A stretch of 64,000 nt of DNA, taken from assembly GCF_036543075.1 (NCBI RefSeq), contig NZ_JAZHPF010000001.1:1-64000 (forward strand). Direction: 5' to 3'. Source of the stretch: Deinococcus sp. YIM 134068 (GTDB taxonomy: Bacteria; Deinococcota; Deinococci; Deinococcales; Deinococcaceae). Below are positions 48,108 to 60,048 of the stretch, piece by piece. The position numbers were made by a program, and so were the translations under genes. Position 1 is the first letter of the stretch. Each line of letters starts with the position of its first letter. The notes beneath the pieces were generated by a model that had not been told where the DNA came from, did no database searches, and saw nothing but the letters and a program-made list of their open reading frames with translations.

Positions 48108-49496
48108 ATGCGGGTCGTGCATGTGGGGTCGGAAGTGTTCCCGTTCTCGCGGACGGGCGGGCTGGGAGACGTGCTGGCGGCGCTGCCCGCCGTGCAAGCG
48201 AGGCTGGGGGCGGAGGTCACGGTCGTCTCGCCGTGGTACGCGCAGCTCGCGGGCACGCCGGACGAGGTGTGGCACGGCGACGTGCCCGGCGTCGGCGAGG
48301 TGCGCGTCGGCGAATTGCGGGAGGGCGAGGTGCGCTTCCTCTTCGTGGGTCTGGCCGAGTTCGAGCGGCCCGGCCTGTACCACACGGACGACGTGTGGCG
48401 CTTCTGCGCCTTCGGGCGGGCGGTGCTGCCCGTCTTGCAGGCGCTGGAGATCACGCCCGACGTGCTGCACGGGCACGACTGGCAGGCGGGGCTGGTGGTC
48501 GCGCACGCGCACCTCACGGGCTGGCGCACGGCCTTCACCATCCATAACCTCCAGTACCAGGGGCGCTGGACGATGGGCGAGGCGTGGGGATGGACGGGGC
48601 TGCCGGAGGGTGCCCTCGGCTCGGAGGGCGTGGAGTTCTACGGCGACCTCAACCTGATGAAGGCGGGCCTCACCTTCGCCGACCGGGTGACGACCGTCAG
48701 CCCCACCTACGCGCAGGAGATCACCACGCCCCAGTACGGGGAGGGGCTGGACGGCCTGCTCGTGCGCCTCTCACTGGAGGGGCGGCTGAGCGGCATCATC
48801 AACGGGCTGGACCAGGACCGCTGGGACCCCCGCACGGACCCCGACATCCTGCCCTTCGGGGACGCCGCCGGGAAGGCCGCGAACACGGCGGCGCTGCGGG
48901 CGGAGTTCGGGCTGGACGACCAGCCGATCCTCGGTGTCGTGAGCCGCCTCGCCGACCAGAAGGGCATGGACCTCCTGATCGCGGCGCTGCCGGACCTCAC
49001 GCAGGCGTGGAACGTGGTCGTGCTGGGGGGCGGCGACCCGTTCCTGACCGCCGCGCTGCGGGGCTGGGCACAGCATCCGCGCGTCGCCTTCGCGCAGGGC
49101 ATGAACGAGGCGCTCGCGCACCGCATCTACGCGGGGTCGGACGCCTTCGCCATGCCGAGCCGCTTCGAGCCGTGCGGCCTGTCGCAGATGATCTCCATGC
49201 GCTACGGCACCCTCCCTGTCGTCCGCGAGACGGGCGGCCTCGCCGACACCGTGCCGCACGACGTGGGCTTCCGCTTCGTGGACGCGACCCCGGAGGCGCT
49301 GGCGGCGGCCTGCCGGGAGACGAGGCAGGCTTACGACGACCCGGCGAACTGGCAGGAACGGATGGCGCGCGGCATGGAGCTGGACTTCAGTTGGGATGGC
49401 CCGGCGCGGCACTATCTGGCGCTGTACGCGGAATTGGGGGAGGAGCGGCCAGAGGAGCAACCAGCGGCCAGCGACCAGCCACCAGCGAAGGTCTGA
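48108..49496 (+). CDS. glgA: Glycogen synthase
   Basis: About 462 residues, GT-5. ADP-glucose site start FPFSRTGGLGDVLAALP, HGHDWQAGLVVAH, and the C-terminal GVVSRLADQKGMDLL and PSRFEPCGLSQM loops. Elongates alpha-1,4-glucan from ADP-glucose made by glgC (60049-61299). Start at the ATG at 48108 (MRVVHVGSEVF), 7 bases after TACGAT; the ATG at 48099 overlaps that box. The last 18 codons (PEEQPAASDQPPAKV) are stammer sequence, not glycogen-synthase. Confidence 0.95.
   Translation: MRVVHVGSEVFPFSRTGGLGDVLAALPAVQARLGAEVTVVSPWYAQLAGTPDEVWHGDVPGVGEVRVGELREGEVRFLFVGLAEFERPGLYHTDDVWRFCAFGRAVLPVLQALEITPDVLHGHDWQAGLVVAHAHLTGWRTAFTIHNLQYQGRWTMGEAWGWTGLPEGALGSEGVEFYGDLNLMKAGLTFADRVTTVSPTYAQEITTPQYGEGLDGLLVRLSLEGRLSGIINGLDQDRWDPRTDPDILPFGDAAGKAANTAALRAEFGLDDQPILGVVSRLADQKGMDLLIAALPDLTQAWNVVVLGGGDPFLTAALRGWAQHPRVAFAQGMNEALAHRIYAGSDAFAMPSRFEPCGLSQMISMRYGTLPVVRETGGLADTVPHDVGFRFVDATPEALAAACRETRQAYDDPANWQERMARGMELDFSWDGPARHYLALYAELGEERPEEQPAASDQPPAKV
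49442..49495. repeat. Stammer repeat inside the glgA C-terminus
   Basis: ggagcggccagaggagcaac, cagcggccagcgaccagcca, ccagcgaagg. Same CCAGC word as 34705-34779 and 63842-63876, here in frame and translated to the end of GlgA. Confidence 0.75.
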
Positions 49497-49505
49497 AGGC
49501 GGGTT

Positions 49506-50213
49506 CTACTTCAAGAACTCCAGCAGCGCCGCGTTGAAGGCGTCCGGTGCATCCAGGTTGGAGAGGTGGCCCGCACCGGGGAGGATGTGCCGTTCGCCCC
49601 GCGCGAGGTCGGCGGTCTCCTGCGCCCGTTCGGGAGGGGTAAGGGTATCTTCCTCCCCGACGAGGGCGAGGAGGGGCACGTCCAGCCGCCGCAGCGTCTC
49701 CCGGTGGTCGGGGCGGGCGGCCATTGCGCGCAGGGCACCGGCGATGCCCTCCGGGGTGGCGGCCTCGATCATGGGGAGCACGTGCCCGAAGGTGGCGGGA
49801 GCGTGTTCCTCACGGGCGGCAGCGATGAGGAAGTCCTTCCCCTCGGTCAGCACGCGCCCCGCCTGGGCGTGGCGGTCGGCCCGCTTCTCCTCGCCGTCGG
49901 GGCGGGCGGTCGTGTCGGCGAGGACGACCCGTGTGAAGTGCCCCGGCGACTGCGCGAGCAGTTCCAGCGCGAGGTAGCCGCCCATGCTCAGGCCGACGAG
50001 CGCGAGCGGCCCCTCCGGCAACTCGGCCAGCAGATCGCGTGCCGTGTCCGCCAGCGAGGCCATCGCCCCCCGGCGTCCGCCGAAGCCGGGCAGGTGCGGG
50101 GCGAGGACGTTGACGCCCACGCCCTCCAGCGCGGCCCGCTGCCCCTGCCACATCGCGGCGGAGAGGGGGTAGGCGTGCAGGAACAGGACGGTGTGGGGGA
50201 CTGGGAAGGTCAT
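49506..50213 (-). CDS. Alpha/beta-fold hydrolase
   Basis: 235 residues. Nucleophile elbow GLSMGGYLALEL, oxyanion region LHAYPLSAAMW, acid in VGEEDTLTPPE, histidine in LPGAGHLSNLD. Small esterase- or lipase-like; substrate unknown. TAGCCT lies 6 bases before the ATG. Diverges from the GNAT gene with a 74-base shared promoter region. Confidence 0.9.
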   Translation of the reverse strand: MTFPVPHTVLFLHAYPLSAAMWQGQRAALEGVGVNVLAPHLPGFGGRRGAMASLADTARDLLAELPEGPLALVGLSMGGYLALELLAQSPGHFTRVVLADTTARPDGEEKRADRHAQAGRVLTEGKDFLIAAAREEHAPATFGHVLPMIEAATPEGIAGALRAMAARPDHRETLRRLDVPLLALVGEEDTLTPPERAQETADLARGERHILPGAGHLSNLDAPDAFNAALLEFLK

Positions 50214-50287
50214 GCGTTCAGGCTAGGCCCGCCGAAGGTGGAGGACCTTGAGCCTCGCTTGAGCGGTCCCCGCGTTACCCTCCCCCC

Positions 50288-51106
50288 ATGTCCGTCACCA
50301 TCTCGCCTGCCCAGCCCGCCGAACTGACGCCCGTACTTGCCGCGCTGTACGGCGCTCCCGAAGACGTGGTGGCGTGGATGGCGAGCGGACCGGGGGCCTG
50401 GCTCGCGCGGGACGAGGCCGGAGAGGTTCTTGGCGCGGTCGGCCTGCGACCCAGCCCGGCGCACGGGGCCGAACTGATGGGTGGAGCGCGACCGGGATTG
50501 AGACAGGCCGAGGTGGCGACGGCCCTCGCCCGCGTGGCACGGGAAGCGGCGGGGCGGGTTTACGCCTTTGCCGAGACGCATCTCTTCCCCCTGACTGCTC
50601 TGAAGGCGGCAGGCTACCGCGAGGTGGGCGCTTACCGTGTACTCGTCGGTCCCACACCGACCGCCAGCGTGCCACTCCCCGAGGGGGTTCGGCTCCTGCC
50701 CATCGTGGACGGCCTCAACCTCTCCACACACGTTGCTGCCATCGCCACTTATGAGGACCGAATTGGACACCACGCCGCCACGCCCGAACATACGGCCCCC
50801 GAGGTGGGCGGCTTCGACCCCGAGTTAAGCCTCATCGCCGTGGACACCGAGGGGCGGGCCGCAGGTATCTGCTCGGCCAGCACGCGGGAGGGCCACGCCC
50901 ATATCGGCGCGCCCGGCGTACGCCCCGACCTCCGTCAGACAAACCTTCGCGCCGCCCTGCTGCTCGGCGTATGCGCCCTTGTCCGGGCGCGCGGACTGGG
51001 AGAGGTTTGGATCGAGAGTTGGGGCGATACGCCCGAGGAGGTATCGCAGGACTTGAGCCTGGGCCTGGGGGTAGAGGTCGAGGAACCAATTCTGGCGGCA
51101 GGTTAA
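50288..51106 (+). CDS. GNAT-family acetyltransferase, two-lobed
   Basis: 272 residues. Second half has RPDLRQTNLRAALLLGVCALVRARGL, a GNAT-like helix with the acetyl-CoA loop region. The first half (about 1-115) is another, partial GNAT lobe. TACCCT lies 6 bases before the ATG at 50288. Substrate unknown. The end overlaps the downstream DinB pseudogene by four bases. Confidence 0.8.
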   Translation: MSVTISPAQPAELTPVLAALYGAPEDVVAWMASGPGAWLARDEAGEVLGAVGLRPSPAHGAELMGGARPGLRQAEVATALARVAREAAGRVYAFAETHLFPLTALKAAGYREVGAYRVLVGPTPTASVPLPEGVRLLPIVDGLNLSTHVAAIATYEDRIGHHAATPEHTAPEVGGFDPELSLIAVDTEGRAAGICSASTREGHAHIGAPGVRPDLRQTNLRAALLLGVCALVRARGLGEVWIESWGDTPEEVSQDLSLGLGVEVEEPILAAG

Positions 51107-51602
51107 ACAGTTCTCTGCGCCTCCTCCCAGCTCAGCGCGTCCCCCTCGATCACGTCCGGCACGCCCAGCCGCTTGAGCATGTGGATGAGCTGCGCCCGGT
51201 GGTGCATGGAGTGGGTGAGGACGTGGACGAGGGTGCCGCCGTAAGTAAGGTGGTTGGGCGGGTCGTTCAGGGAGTTCGTCCAGCAATCGTCCCACCGTCC
51301 CTCGGCCTGCACCCGGCGGGCCAGTTCGCCCAGTTGGGGCGCGACGGTATCCAGCCGCCGTTCCAGCCCGCCGAGGGTGAGCCACTGCCCGGCGGGTTCG
51401 GGCAGGGTCCGCACCGGCCCCCGTTCATCAGATCGGTCCACGCCTCCATGTTGTCGATGATGTGGTCGAGGGTCGCCCGCACCGTGCGCCAGCCGAGGTC
51501 GAACTCGTGGTCGAGCTGCGCGTCCGTTAGGCCCCGGCTCTGCTCGATGAGGCGGGCCGTGGTCCAGGCGTCGTGACCGAGGAGGCGGTCGAGGAGGTCC
51601 AT
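51103..51602 (-). pseudogene. DinB-like protein, interrupted by a frameshift
   Basis: The first half (MDLLDRLLGHDAWTTARLIEQ to IIDNMEAWTDLMN) and second half (TLPEPAGQWLTLGGLERRL, NHLTYGGTLVHVLTHSMHHRAQLIHMLKRLG) are in different frames. The break is at a run of five Cs (51418-51422): one more base would restore a full DinB-type protein with its metal-binding histidines (IIDNM, THSMHH). May be a true pseudogene, a sequence error, or a programmed shift. Confidence 0.75.
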
Positions 51603-51652
51603 AGGTCACTCTACCCGCCGCGTTTGGTACAGCCCGCGCTAGCATTCCGGGT

Positions 51653-52435
<783 letters not shown>

Positions 52436-52456
52436 GCGGTCAGAGACAGAGCGCCG

Positions 52457-52795
52457 TCACTCGTCGCGGCCATGTACCTGGGCGGGCGGATGGGTGGCCT
52501 CGACGGCGGTGAACGGTTCCAGAATCTTGTAGCTGTGCTGCGCGCCCTCGGGGACCACCCACGAGTTGCCGGGTTCGAGGAGGAGCATCGAGCCTTCGAT
52601 GTGCAGCTCGGCGCGCCCGGAGATGACGTAGCCGACCGTCTCGTAGGGGCGGGCGTGGGGCTGGTCCTCCTCGCCGGGCTGCTGCTCCTCCCACAGCCGC
52701 ATGCCCATGCTCTTGCCGCTCACCAGATACTTCTGGCCGAGCTTGCCTCTGGGAGAGGAACGGGAATCCACTTTCTGCGCGGTGGTGTCTGCCAT
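52457..52795 (-). CDS. Cupin domain protein
   Basis: 112 residues, single cupin barrel: HARPYETVGYVISGRAELHIEG and LEPGNSWVVPEGAQHSYKI. Metal ligands (His, Glu, His) visible. Start at MADTTAQKV, ATG at 52795; a GATACT box lies 9 bases before. The frame extends upstream into the histidine-kinase leader. Confidence 0.85.
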   Translation of the reverse strand: MADTTAQKVDSRSSPRGKLGQKYLVSGKSMGMRLWEEQQPGEEDQPHARPYETVGYVISGRAELHIEGSMLLLEPGNSWVVPEGAQHSYKILEPFTAVEATHPPAQVHGRDE

Positions 52796-52947
52796 AGCCG
52801 TTCCAGTATCCCCAGACATGGCCCCGACCGGGAAAGAGCAAACGGTCATGAATGAAGCCCCGGCCAAGACGGGGAAGCCGCCACCCCCGGCGGCGTTCCC
52901 CTCCCCGAACACGGTCCCCGCCCCGCCCCCTCCCTACACTGTCCCCC

Positions 52948-54681
<1,734 letters not shown>

Positions 54682-54705
54682 AAACAATAATCAGAGGTCT
54701 GTTCC

Positions 54706-55023
54706 TCACGGGAAGGGGAACCTCTCTAACGGGACATCATCCTCGAAGGTGCTTCTTTCAGCCAGGCGGATGCCCTTCTCGGTTAAGTCGGCTGCAACCG
54801 TCCATCCAGCTACCATTAGATCGTCGATATAGAGCTTTACATAACCCAACTTCTCAAGTTCTCTCAGAGTTAGTACATCAGGATGAGACTCAAACGTCTC
54901 CGACTCCTCGCTGTCTAAGTCAAAAGCCGCCCCATTCTTGTAGCCTCTCCTCCACAGCTTGACCATCCACTTCAAATTCTCCAACGCACGACCCGATGCC
55001 GACTCATGTATGTCCTCATCCAT
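54706..55023 (-). CDS. Small protein of unknown function, lower GC
   Basis: 105 residues, acidic. Helical N-terminus (ALENLKWMVKLWRRGYKNGA), and a winged-helix-like stretch (VLTLRELEKLGYVKLYIDDLMVAGWTV). Codon use is less GC-rich than its neighbours. No family recognised; possibly a small DNA-binding protein. A palindrome lies about 20 bases upstream of its start. Confidence 0.6.
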   Translation of the reverse strand: MDEDIHESASGRALENLKWMVKLWRRGYKNGAAFDLDSEESETFESHPDVLTLRELEKLGYVKLYIDDLMVAGWTVAADLTEKGIRLAERSTFEDDVPLERFPFP

Positions 55024-55042
55024 AACGACCTTCTGTATGTAG

Positions 55043-55064
55043 CACCTCCTGGATGGAGGAGGTG
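55043..55064. promoter_or_regulatory. Palindrome upstream of the 105-residue gene
   Basis: CACCTCCT-6-AGGAGGTG, an 8-base stem. Might be an operator or a terminator-like stem for the apaG-side transcript. No U tract. Confidence 0.4.
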
Positions 55065-55081
55065 GAAGAGTTGCTAAGGAA

Positions 55082-55468
55082 CTAATTCAGCGTCCGCTCC
55101 CCCGGCACCTCCAGCACGAAGGGCGGAATCGGCACCCGCGCCCGCGCGCCCCACGCGTCCTGCATGACGTAGTAGCCGCCCATCCGGCCCGGCGTGTCCT
55201 GCACGGTCACGAAGGAGTCGTAGACGAAGACGCCCCCCGGCGCGATGTGGGGTTGCTGGCCCACCACGCCGTCGCCGTCCACGACCGTCTCGCGGCCCCC
55301 GGCGTCCACGATGTCCCAGTGGCGGGCGAGGAGTTGCCACGTCTGATCGCTGTGGTTCTCGATGCGGATGACGTAGGCGAACACGCGCCGCTCCGGCGTG
55401 GAGTGGGCGGGGAGATGATGGACTTCCACGCTCACGCGCACGTCGGGGGAGGAGTCGGGACCGGTCAT
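55082..55468 (-). CDS. apaG: ApaG family protein
   Basis: 128 residues, all-beta. The start VRVSVEVHHLPAHSTPERRVFAYVIRIENHS and the GVVGQQPHIAPGGVFVYDSF, GRMGGYYVMQD motifs are typical. Role uncertain; linked to Co2+ resistance and Ap4A handling in other bacteria. TATGCT lies exactly 6 bases before the ATG. Diverges from the M42 gene, 37 bases between starts. Confidence 0.95.
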   Translation of the reverse strand: MTGPDSSPDVRVSVEVHHLPAHSTPERRVFAYVIRIENHSDQTWQLLARHWDIVDAGGRETVVDGDGVVGQQPHIAPGGVFVYDSFVTVQDTPGRMGGYYVMQDAWGARARVPIPPFVLEVPGERTLN

Positions 55469-55505
55469 GCGGGCAGCATAGCCGCGCGGCGCTAGACTCG
55501 CGCCC

Positions 55506-56555
55506 ATGAGTGAAATCAATCAGGATTTTCTCTTCGCCCTGCTCCGTGAGGCGGGACCCAGCGGGGCCGAGCGCCGGGCGGCGGACGTGTGGAAGCGCGA
55601 GGCCGGGGCCTTCGCCCGCGTCTCGGAGGACCACTTCGGCAACGTGTACGCCGAACTCGGCCCCGAAGGCGCGCCCGCCGTCGCCCTGATGGGCCACCTC
55701 GACGAGATCGGTCTGATGGTGAGCCATGTGGGGGACGAGGGCCTGCTGAGCGTTCTCGCGGTCGGGGGCTGGGACCCCCAGGTTCTCGTGGGCCAGCGCA
55801 TCCGCCTCCTCGCGCCGGAGGGCGACCTGATCGGCGTGGTGGGCAAAAAGGCCGTTCACCTCATGGACCCCGAGGACCGCAAGAACGCGAGCAAACTGGA
55901 GGACCTGTGGCTCGACGTGGGCCTGAGCAGGGAGGAGGCGCAGGCCCGCATCCCCGTGGGCACCGTCGGCGTGATCGACCAGGGACCGCTGATCGTGGGA
56001 GGGCGGATCGTGGGCCGCGCGCTCGACAACCGGGTGGGCGCGTTCATCGTGCTGGAGGTGCTGCGGGCGCTCGCCGGGGCGGAGCTGAAGCATAGGGTCG
56101 TCGCCGTGGGCACCAGCCAGGAGGAGATCGGCCTCTTCGGGGCACAGGTGAGCGGCCACCACGTCAACCCCATCGCGGGCGTCGCCGTGGACCTGACCCA
56201 CGAGACCAAGCAGCCCGGCGTGAGTGAGAAGAAGAGTGGCGTGAAGCCTTTTGGCTCGGGGGCTAGTCTGAGTGTCGGTGCCCGCCTAAATCCGGCCATC
56301 CTGCGCCAGATGATCGCCGTGGCGCAGTCAGAGGGCATCCCTTACACCCTCAGCGCCAGCCCGCACTTCACGGCCACCGACGGCGACGCCCTCAGCCTCG
56401 TGCGGGCGGGCGTGCCGACGGCGGTGGTCAGCGCCCCCGCCCGCTACATGCACTCCCCGAACGAGATGGTGGACGCGCGGGACGTGCGGGCGTGCATCGA
56501 CCTGATCGTCGCGTGGGTGAAGGGACTGGAGGGGGAGCCGGATTTCAGGCGGTGA
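55506..56555 (+). CDS. M42 family metallopeptidase
   Basis: 349 residues. Metal ligands and catalytic glutamates are visible in MGHLDEIGLMV, ALDNRVGAFI, TSQEEIGLFGAQ and the closing ARYMHSPNEMVD. Glutamyl- or leucyl-aminopeptidase with two metals, probably dodecameric. TAGACT sits 7 bases before the ATG, so leaderless. Diverges from apaG. Confidence 0.92.
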   Translation: MSEINQDFLFALLREAGPSGAERRAADVWKREAGAFARVSEDHFGNVYAELGPEGAPAVALMGHLDEIGLMVSHVGDEGLLSVLAVGGWDPQVLVGQRIRLLAPEGDLIGVVGKKAVHLMDPEDRKNASKLEDLWLDVGLSREEAQARIPVGTVGVIDQGPLIVGGRIVGRALDNRVGAFIVLEVLRALAGAELKHRVVAVGTSQEEIGLFGAQVSGHHVNPIAGVAVDLTHETKQPGVSEKKSGVKPFGSGASLSVGARLNPAILRQMIAVAQSEGIPYTLSASPHFTATDGDALSLVRAGVPTAVVSAPARYMHSPNEMVDARDVRACIDLIVAWVKGLEGEPDFRR

Positions 56556-56556
56556 G

Positions 56557-56581
56557 AGGGGTCAGGCGTTAGGGGTTGGGG
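56557..56581. repeat. Stammer repeat, GTCAGGCGTTAGGG word
   Basis: agaggggtcaggcgttaggg gttgg. Directly after the M42 stop. Confidence 0.4.
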
Positions 56582-56717
56582 AAGAGGGGGCTTGGGCGGT
56601 GGGGTGGCCGCGTCGCCTCCTCAGCAGTTCCCCTCGAACGAAAGGACCACGCTCCTCCCCTGCCCATCCCTCAAACGGCCCATGCGCTCTCCCCGGCCCG
56701 CGTTCTAGACTGGCCGG

Positions 56718-57967
<1,250 letters not shown>

Positions 57968-57971
<4 letters not shown>

Positions 57972-58804
57972 CGGGGGTAGATTGGGCGGAGGTGGCGGCG
58001 AACGGATACGCGGTGCCGGAGGGCTTGCATCCGCCGGACGTGTTGGACGAGTTGTTTGGAATGCTCGGCAGTGAGGACCCCGAGGTTCGGGACACGCAGG
58101 CGTACTCCACGCTGGCACATTGGACGAGGGCGGGGCATTTCGACACCGTTCTGCGGGAACTGGGAGACGAGGCCGCCTACGGCCTGAGTCACGAGAGCGT
58201 TCTCGTCCGTTCGTTCTCAGCCCTCGTGTTGAGCGAGGCCATGAGCCGGGTGCGGCTGGCACCCCTCCTTCCCGGTCACATCGTCGCCATTTGGATCGAG
58301 TGCTGGATGCGCTGGTATCCGAATGAACCCGATGTTCGGTCCTTCGAGGAGGACACCGGCTGGATTCATACCGTCGCACACGGGGCGGATGTGGCGCGCG
58401 AGATGGCGCTCCTTCCCTTGATGAGCAACGACGACCTGCGGCACCTCATGGAAAACCTGACGGAACGCTTGCGCTCTCTGCCCATGCACCTGAGCCAGAT
58501 GGAGGATGACCGCCTCGCCCTCGCCATGCTCGCCATGTTGTCATGCGAGGACTATGAACCCGAGGATATTCAGGAATGGTCGGAGACTTTCCGACAGCTC
58601 TGGACCGACCTTGAACCGGGCCTCATTCCTCCCGGTGCCGCCCTCGCCGTCCGAACCCTCCACAGTCTTCATACCCTGCTCCACCTCGGCGCGACCATAG
58701 ACGGCGTGACCCTACGTCCAGCCTACCCGGAGGAAACGCTCGCCGCCGTGCAGGACGCCTTGCGAAGCGTGTACCCGTACTACGGAGACGGTCAAACGGG
58801 CTGA
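57968..58804 (+). CDS. DUF2785 domain protein
   Basis: 278 residues. The repeat-like helical layout and [27 protein letters not shown] and [18 protein letters not shown], with the conserved [11 protein letters not shown] core, match DUF2785. Function unknown. Overlaps the MFS stop by four bases and the dusA end by 13 (convergent). Confidence 0.88.
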
Positions 58805-59817
58805 GCCTCCCCCACCCCGGCCCGCGCGTCCAGCACGCTGTCCGGCACGCCCGCCAGCGCCTCGCGCACCACGTCCAGCCCCACGCCGGGCAGGTGGCCC
58901 CGCTCGCTCAGCGTCCGCTTCCAGTGGCGGGCACCGGGCTGCCCCGCGAAGAGGCCGAGGGTGTGCTTCATTATCCGGTTGAGGGGCTGACCCGCCTCCA
59001 GTTGCCCGGCCACGTAGGGCAGGAAGGCTTCGATGGCCTCCCGGCGGCTCGGCGGCGTCACGTCCTCCCCGAATACGTCCCGGTCGGCGGCGGCGAGGAG
59101 GAAGGGGTCCTGATAGGCGGCCCGCCCGATCATCACGCCGTCGGCCCAGGTGAGGTGGTCCCGCGCAGCTTCGAGACTCAGGATGCCTCCGTTGAGCACG
59201 ACCGTCAGATGTGGGAAGTCCCGCTTGAGCTGCCGCACGACCTCATACCGCAGAGGTGGAATCTCCCGGTTCTCCTTCGGGGACAGACCGCTCAGCCACG
59301 CCTTGCGCGCATGGACGATGAAGGTCTCGCAGCCCGCCGCCGCCACCGTGCCGACAAAGCGGGTCAGGTGCTCGTAGGAGTCCAGGTCGTCAATGCCGAT
59401 GCGGTGCTTGACGGTGACGGGCAGACGGGTCGCGCCGCGCATCGCCTCCACCGCGCGGGCCACCACGTCGGGCGTGCCCATCAGGCAGGCACCGAACGCG
59501 CCGCTCTGCACCCGGTCGCTGGGGCAGCCACAGTTCAGGTTCACCTCGTCGTAGCCCCAGCTCTCGGCGATGCGGGCGCACTCGGCCAGGGCCGCCGGAT
59601 CGCTGCCGCCGAGTTGCAGGGCCAGCGGGTGCTCGACCCCGCCGAAACCCAGGTGCCGCTCCCGGTCGCCGTGGAGGATGGCCCCAGTCGTCACCATCTC
59701 GGTGTAGAGGAGGGTGCGGCGGGTCAGCGTGCGGTGGAAGGCGCGGCAGTGCCGGTCCGTCCAGTCCATCATCGGGGCGACGGAGAGGGTATGGGGAGGC
59801 AGGGGGGCGGCGCTCAT
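58792..59817 (-). CDS. dusA: tRNA-dihydrouridine synthase A
   Basis: 341 residues. FMN-binding TIM barrel: VAPMMDWTDRHCRAFHR, VNLNCGCPSDRVQSG (catalytic Cys), VKHRIGIDDLDSYEHL and the GVMIGRAAYQDPF motif. Reduces uridines in the tRNA D-loop. TACACT is 11 bases before the ATG. Its 3' end overlaps the DUF2785 gene. Confidence 0.94.
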   Translation of the reverse strand: MSAAPLPPHTLSVAPMMDWTDRHCRAFHRTLTRRTLLYTEMVTTGAILHGDRERHLGFGGVEHPLALQLGGSDPAALAECARIAESWGYDEVNLNCGCPSDRVQSGAFGACLMGTPDVVARAVEAMRGATRLPVTVKHRIGIDDLDSYEHLTRFVGTVAAAGCETFIVHARKAWLSGLSPKENREIPPLRYEVVRQLKRDFPHLTVVLNGGILSLEAARDHLTWADGVMIGRAAYQDPFLLAAADRDVFGEDVTPPSRREAIEAFLPYVAGQLEAGQPLNRIMKHTLGLFAGQPGARHWKRTLSERGHLPGVGLDVVREALAGVPDSVLDARAGVGEAQPV

Positions 59818-59929
59818 CTCAGCCGGGCAGTGTACGCGGGTGAGGAGCGGTCAAAGGTGGGCGAGAGCTTCCCGGCTTCAGGGAAAGCGCGAGGGCTGGG
59901 GGCGGGTGGTGTTCGGTGAGGCGGTGGAC

Positions 59930-60030
59930 ACCCCTCAGTCAGCTTCGCTGACAGCTCCCCTCAAGGGAAGCTTGTGCGGTTCTGCCTCCCTTCAAGGGGA
60001 GGTGCCCCGAAGGGGCGGAGGAGTCGCCCT
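59930..60030. repeat. Compound hairpin repeat
   Basis: cagtcagcttcgctgacagc forms a small stem; then cctcaaggg, cttcaaggggaggtgccccg and gaaggggcggaggag form further hairpins. Fills the 230-base gap between dusA and glgC. Confidence 0.65.
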
Positions 60031-60048
60031 CCGCTCAACTACTCTCCC

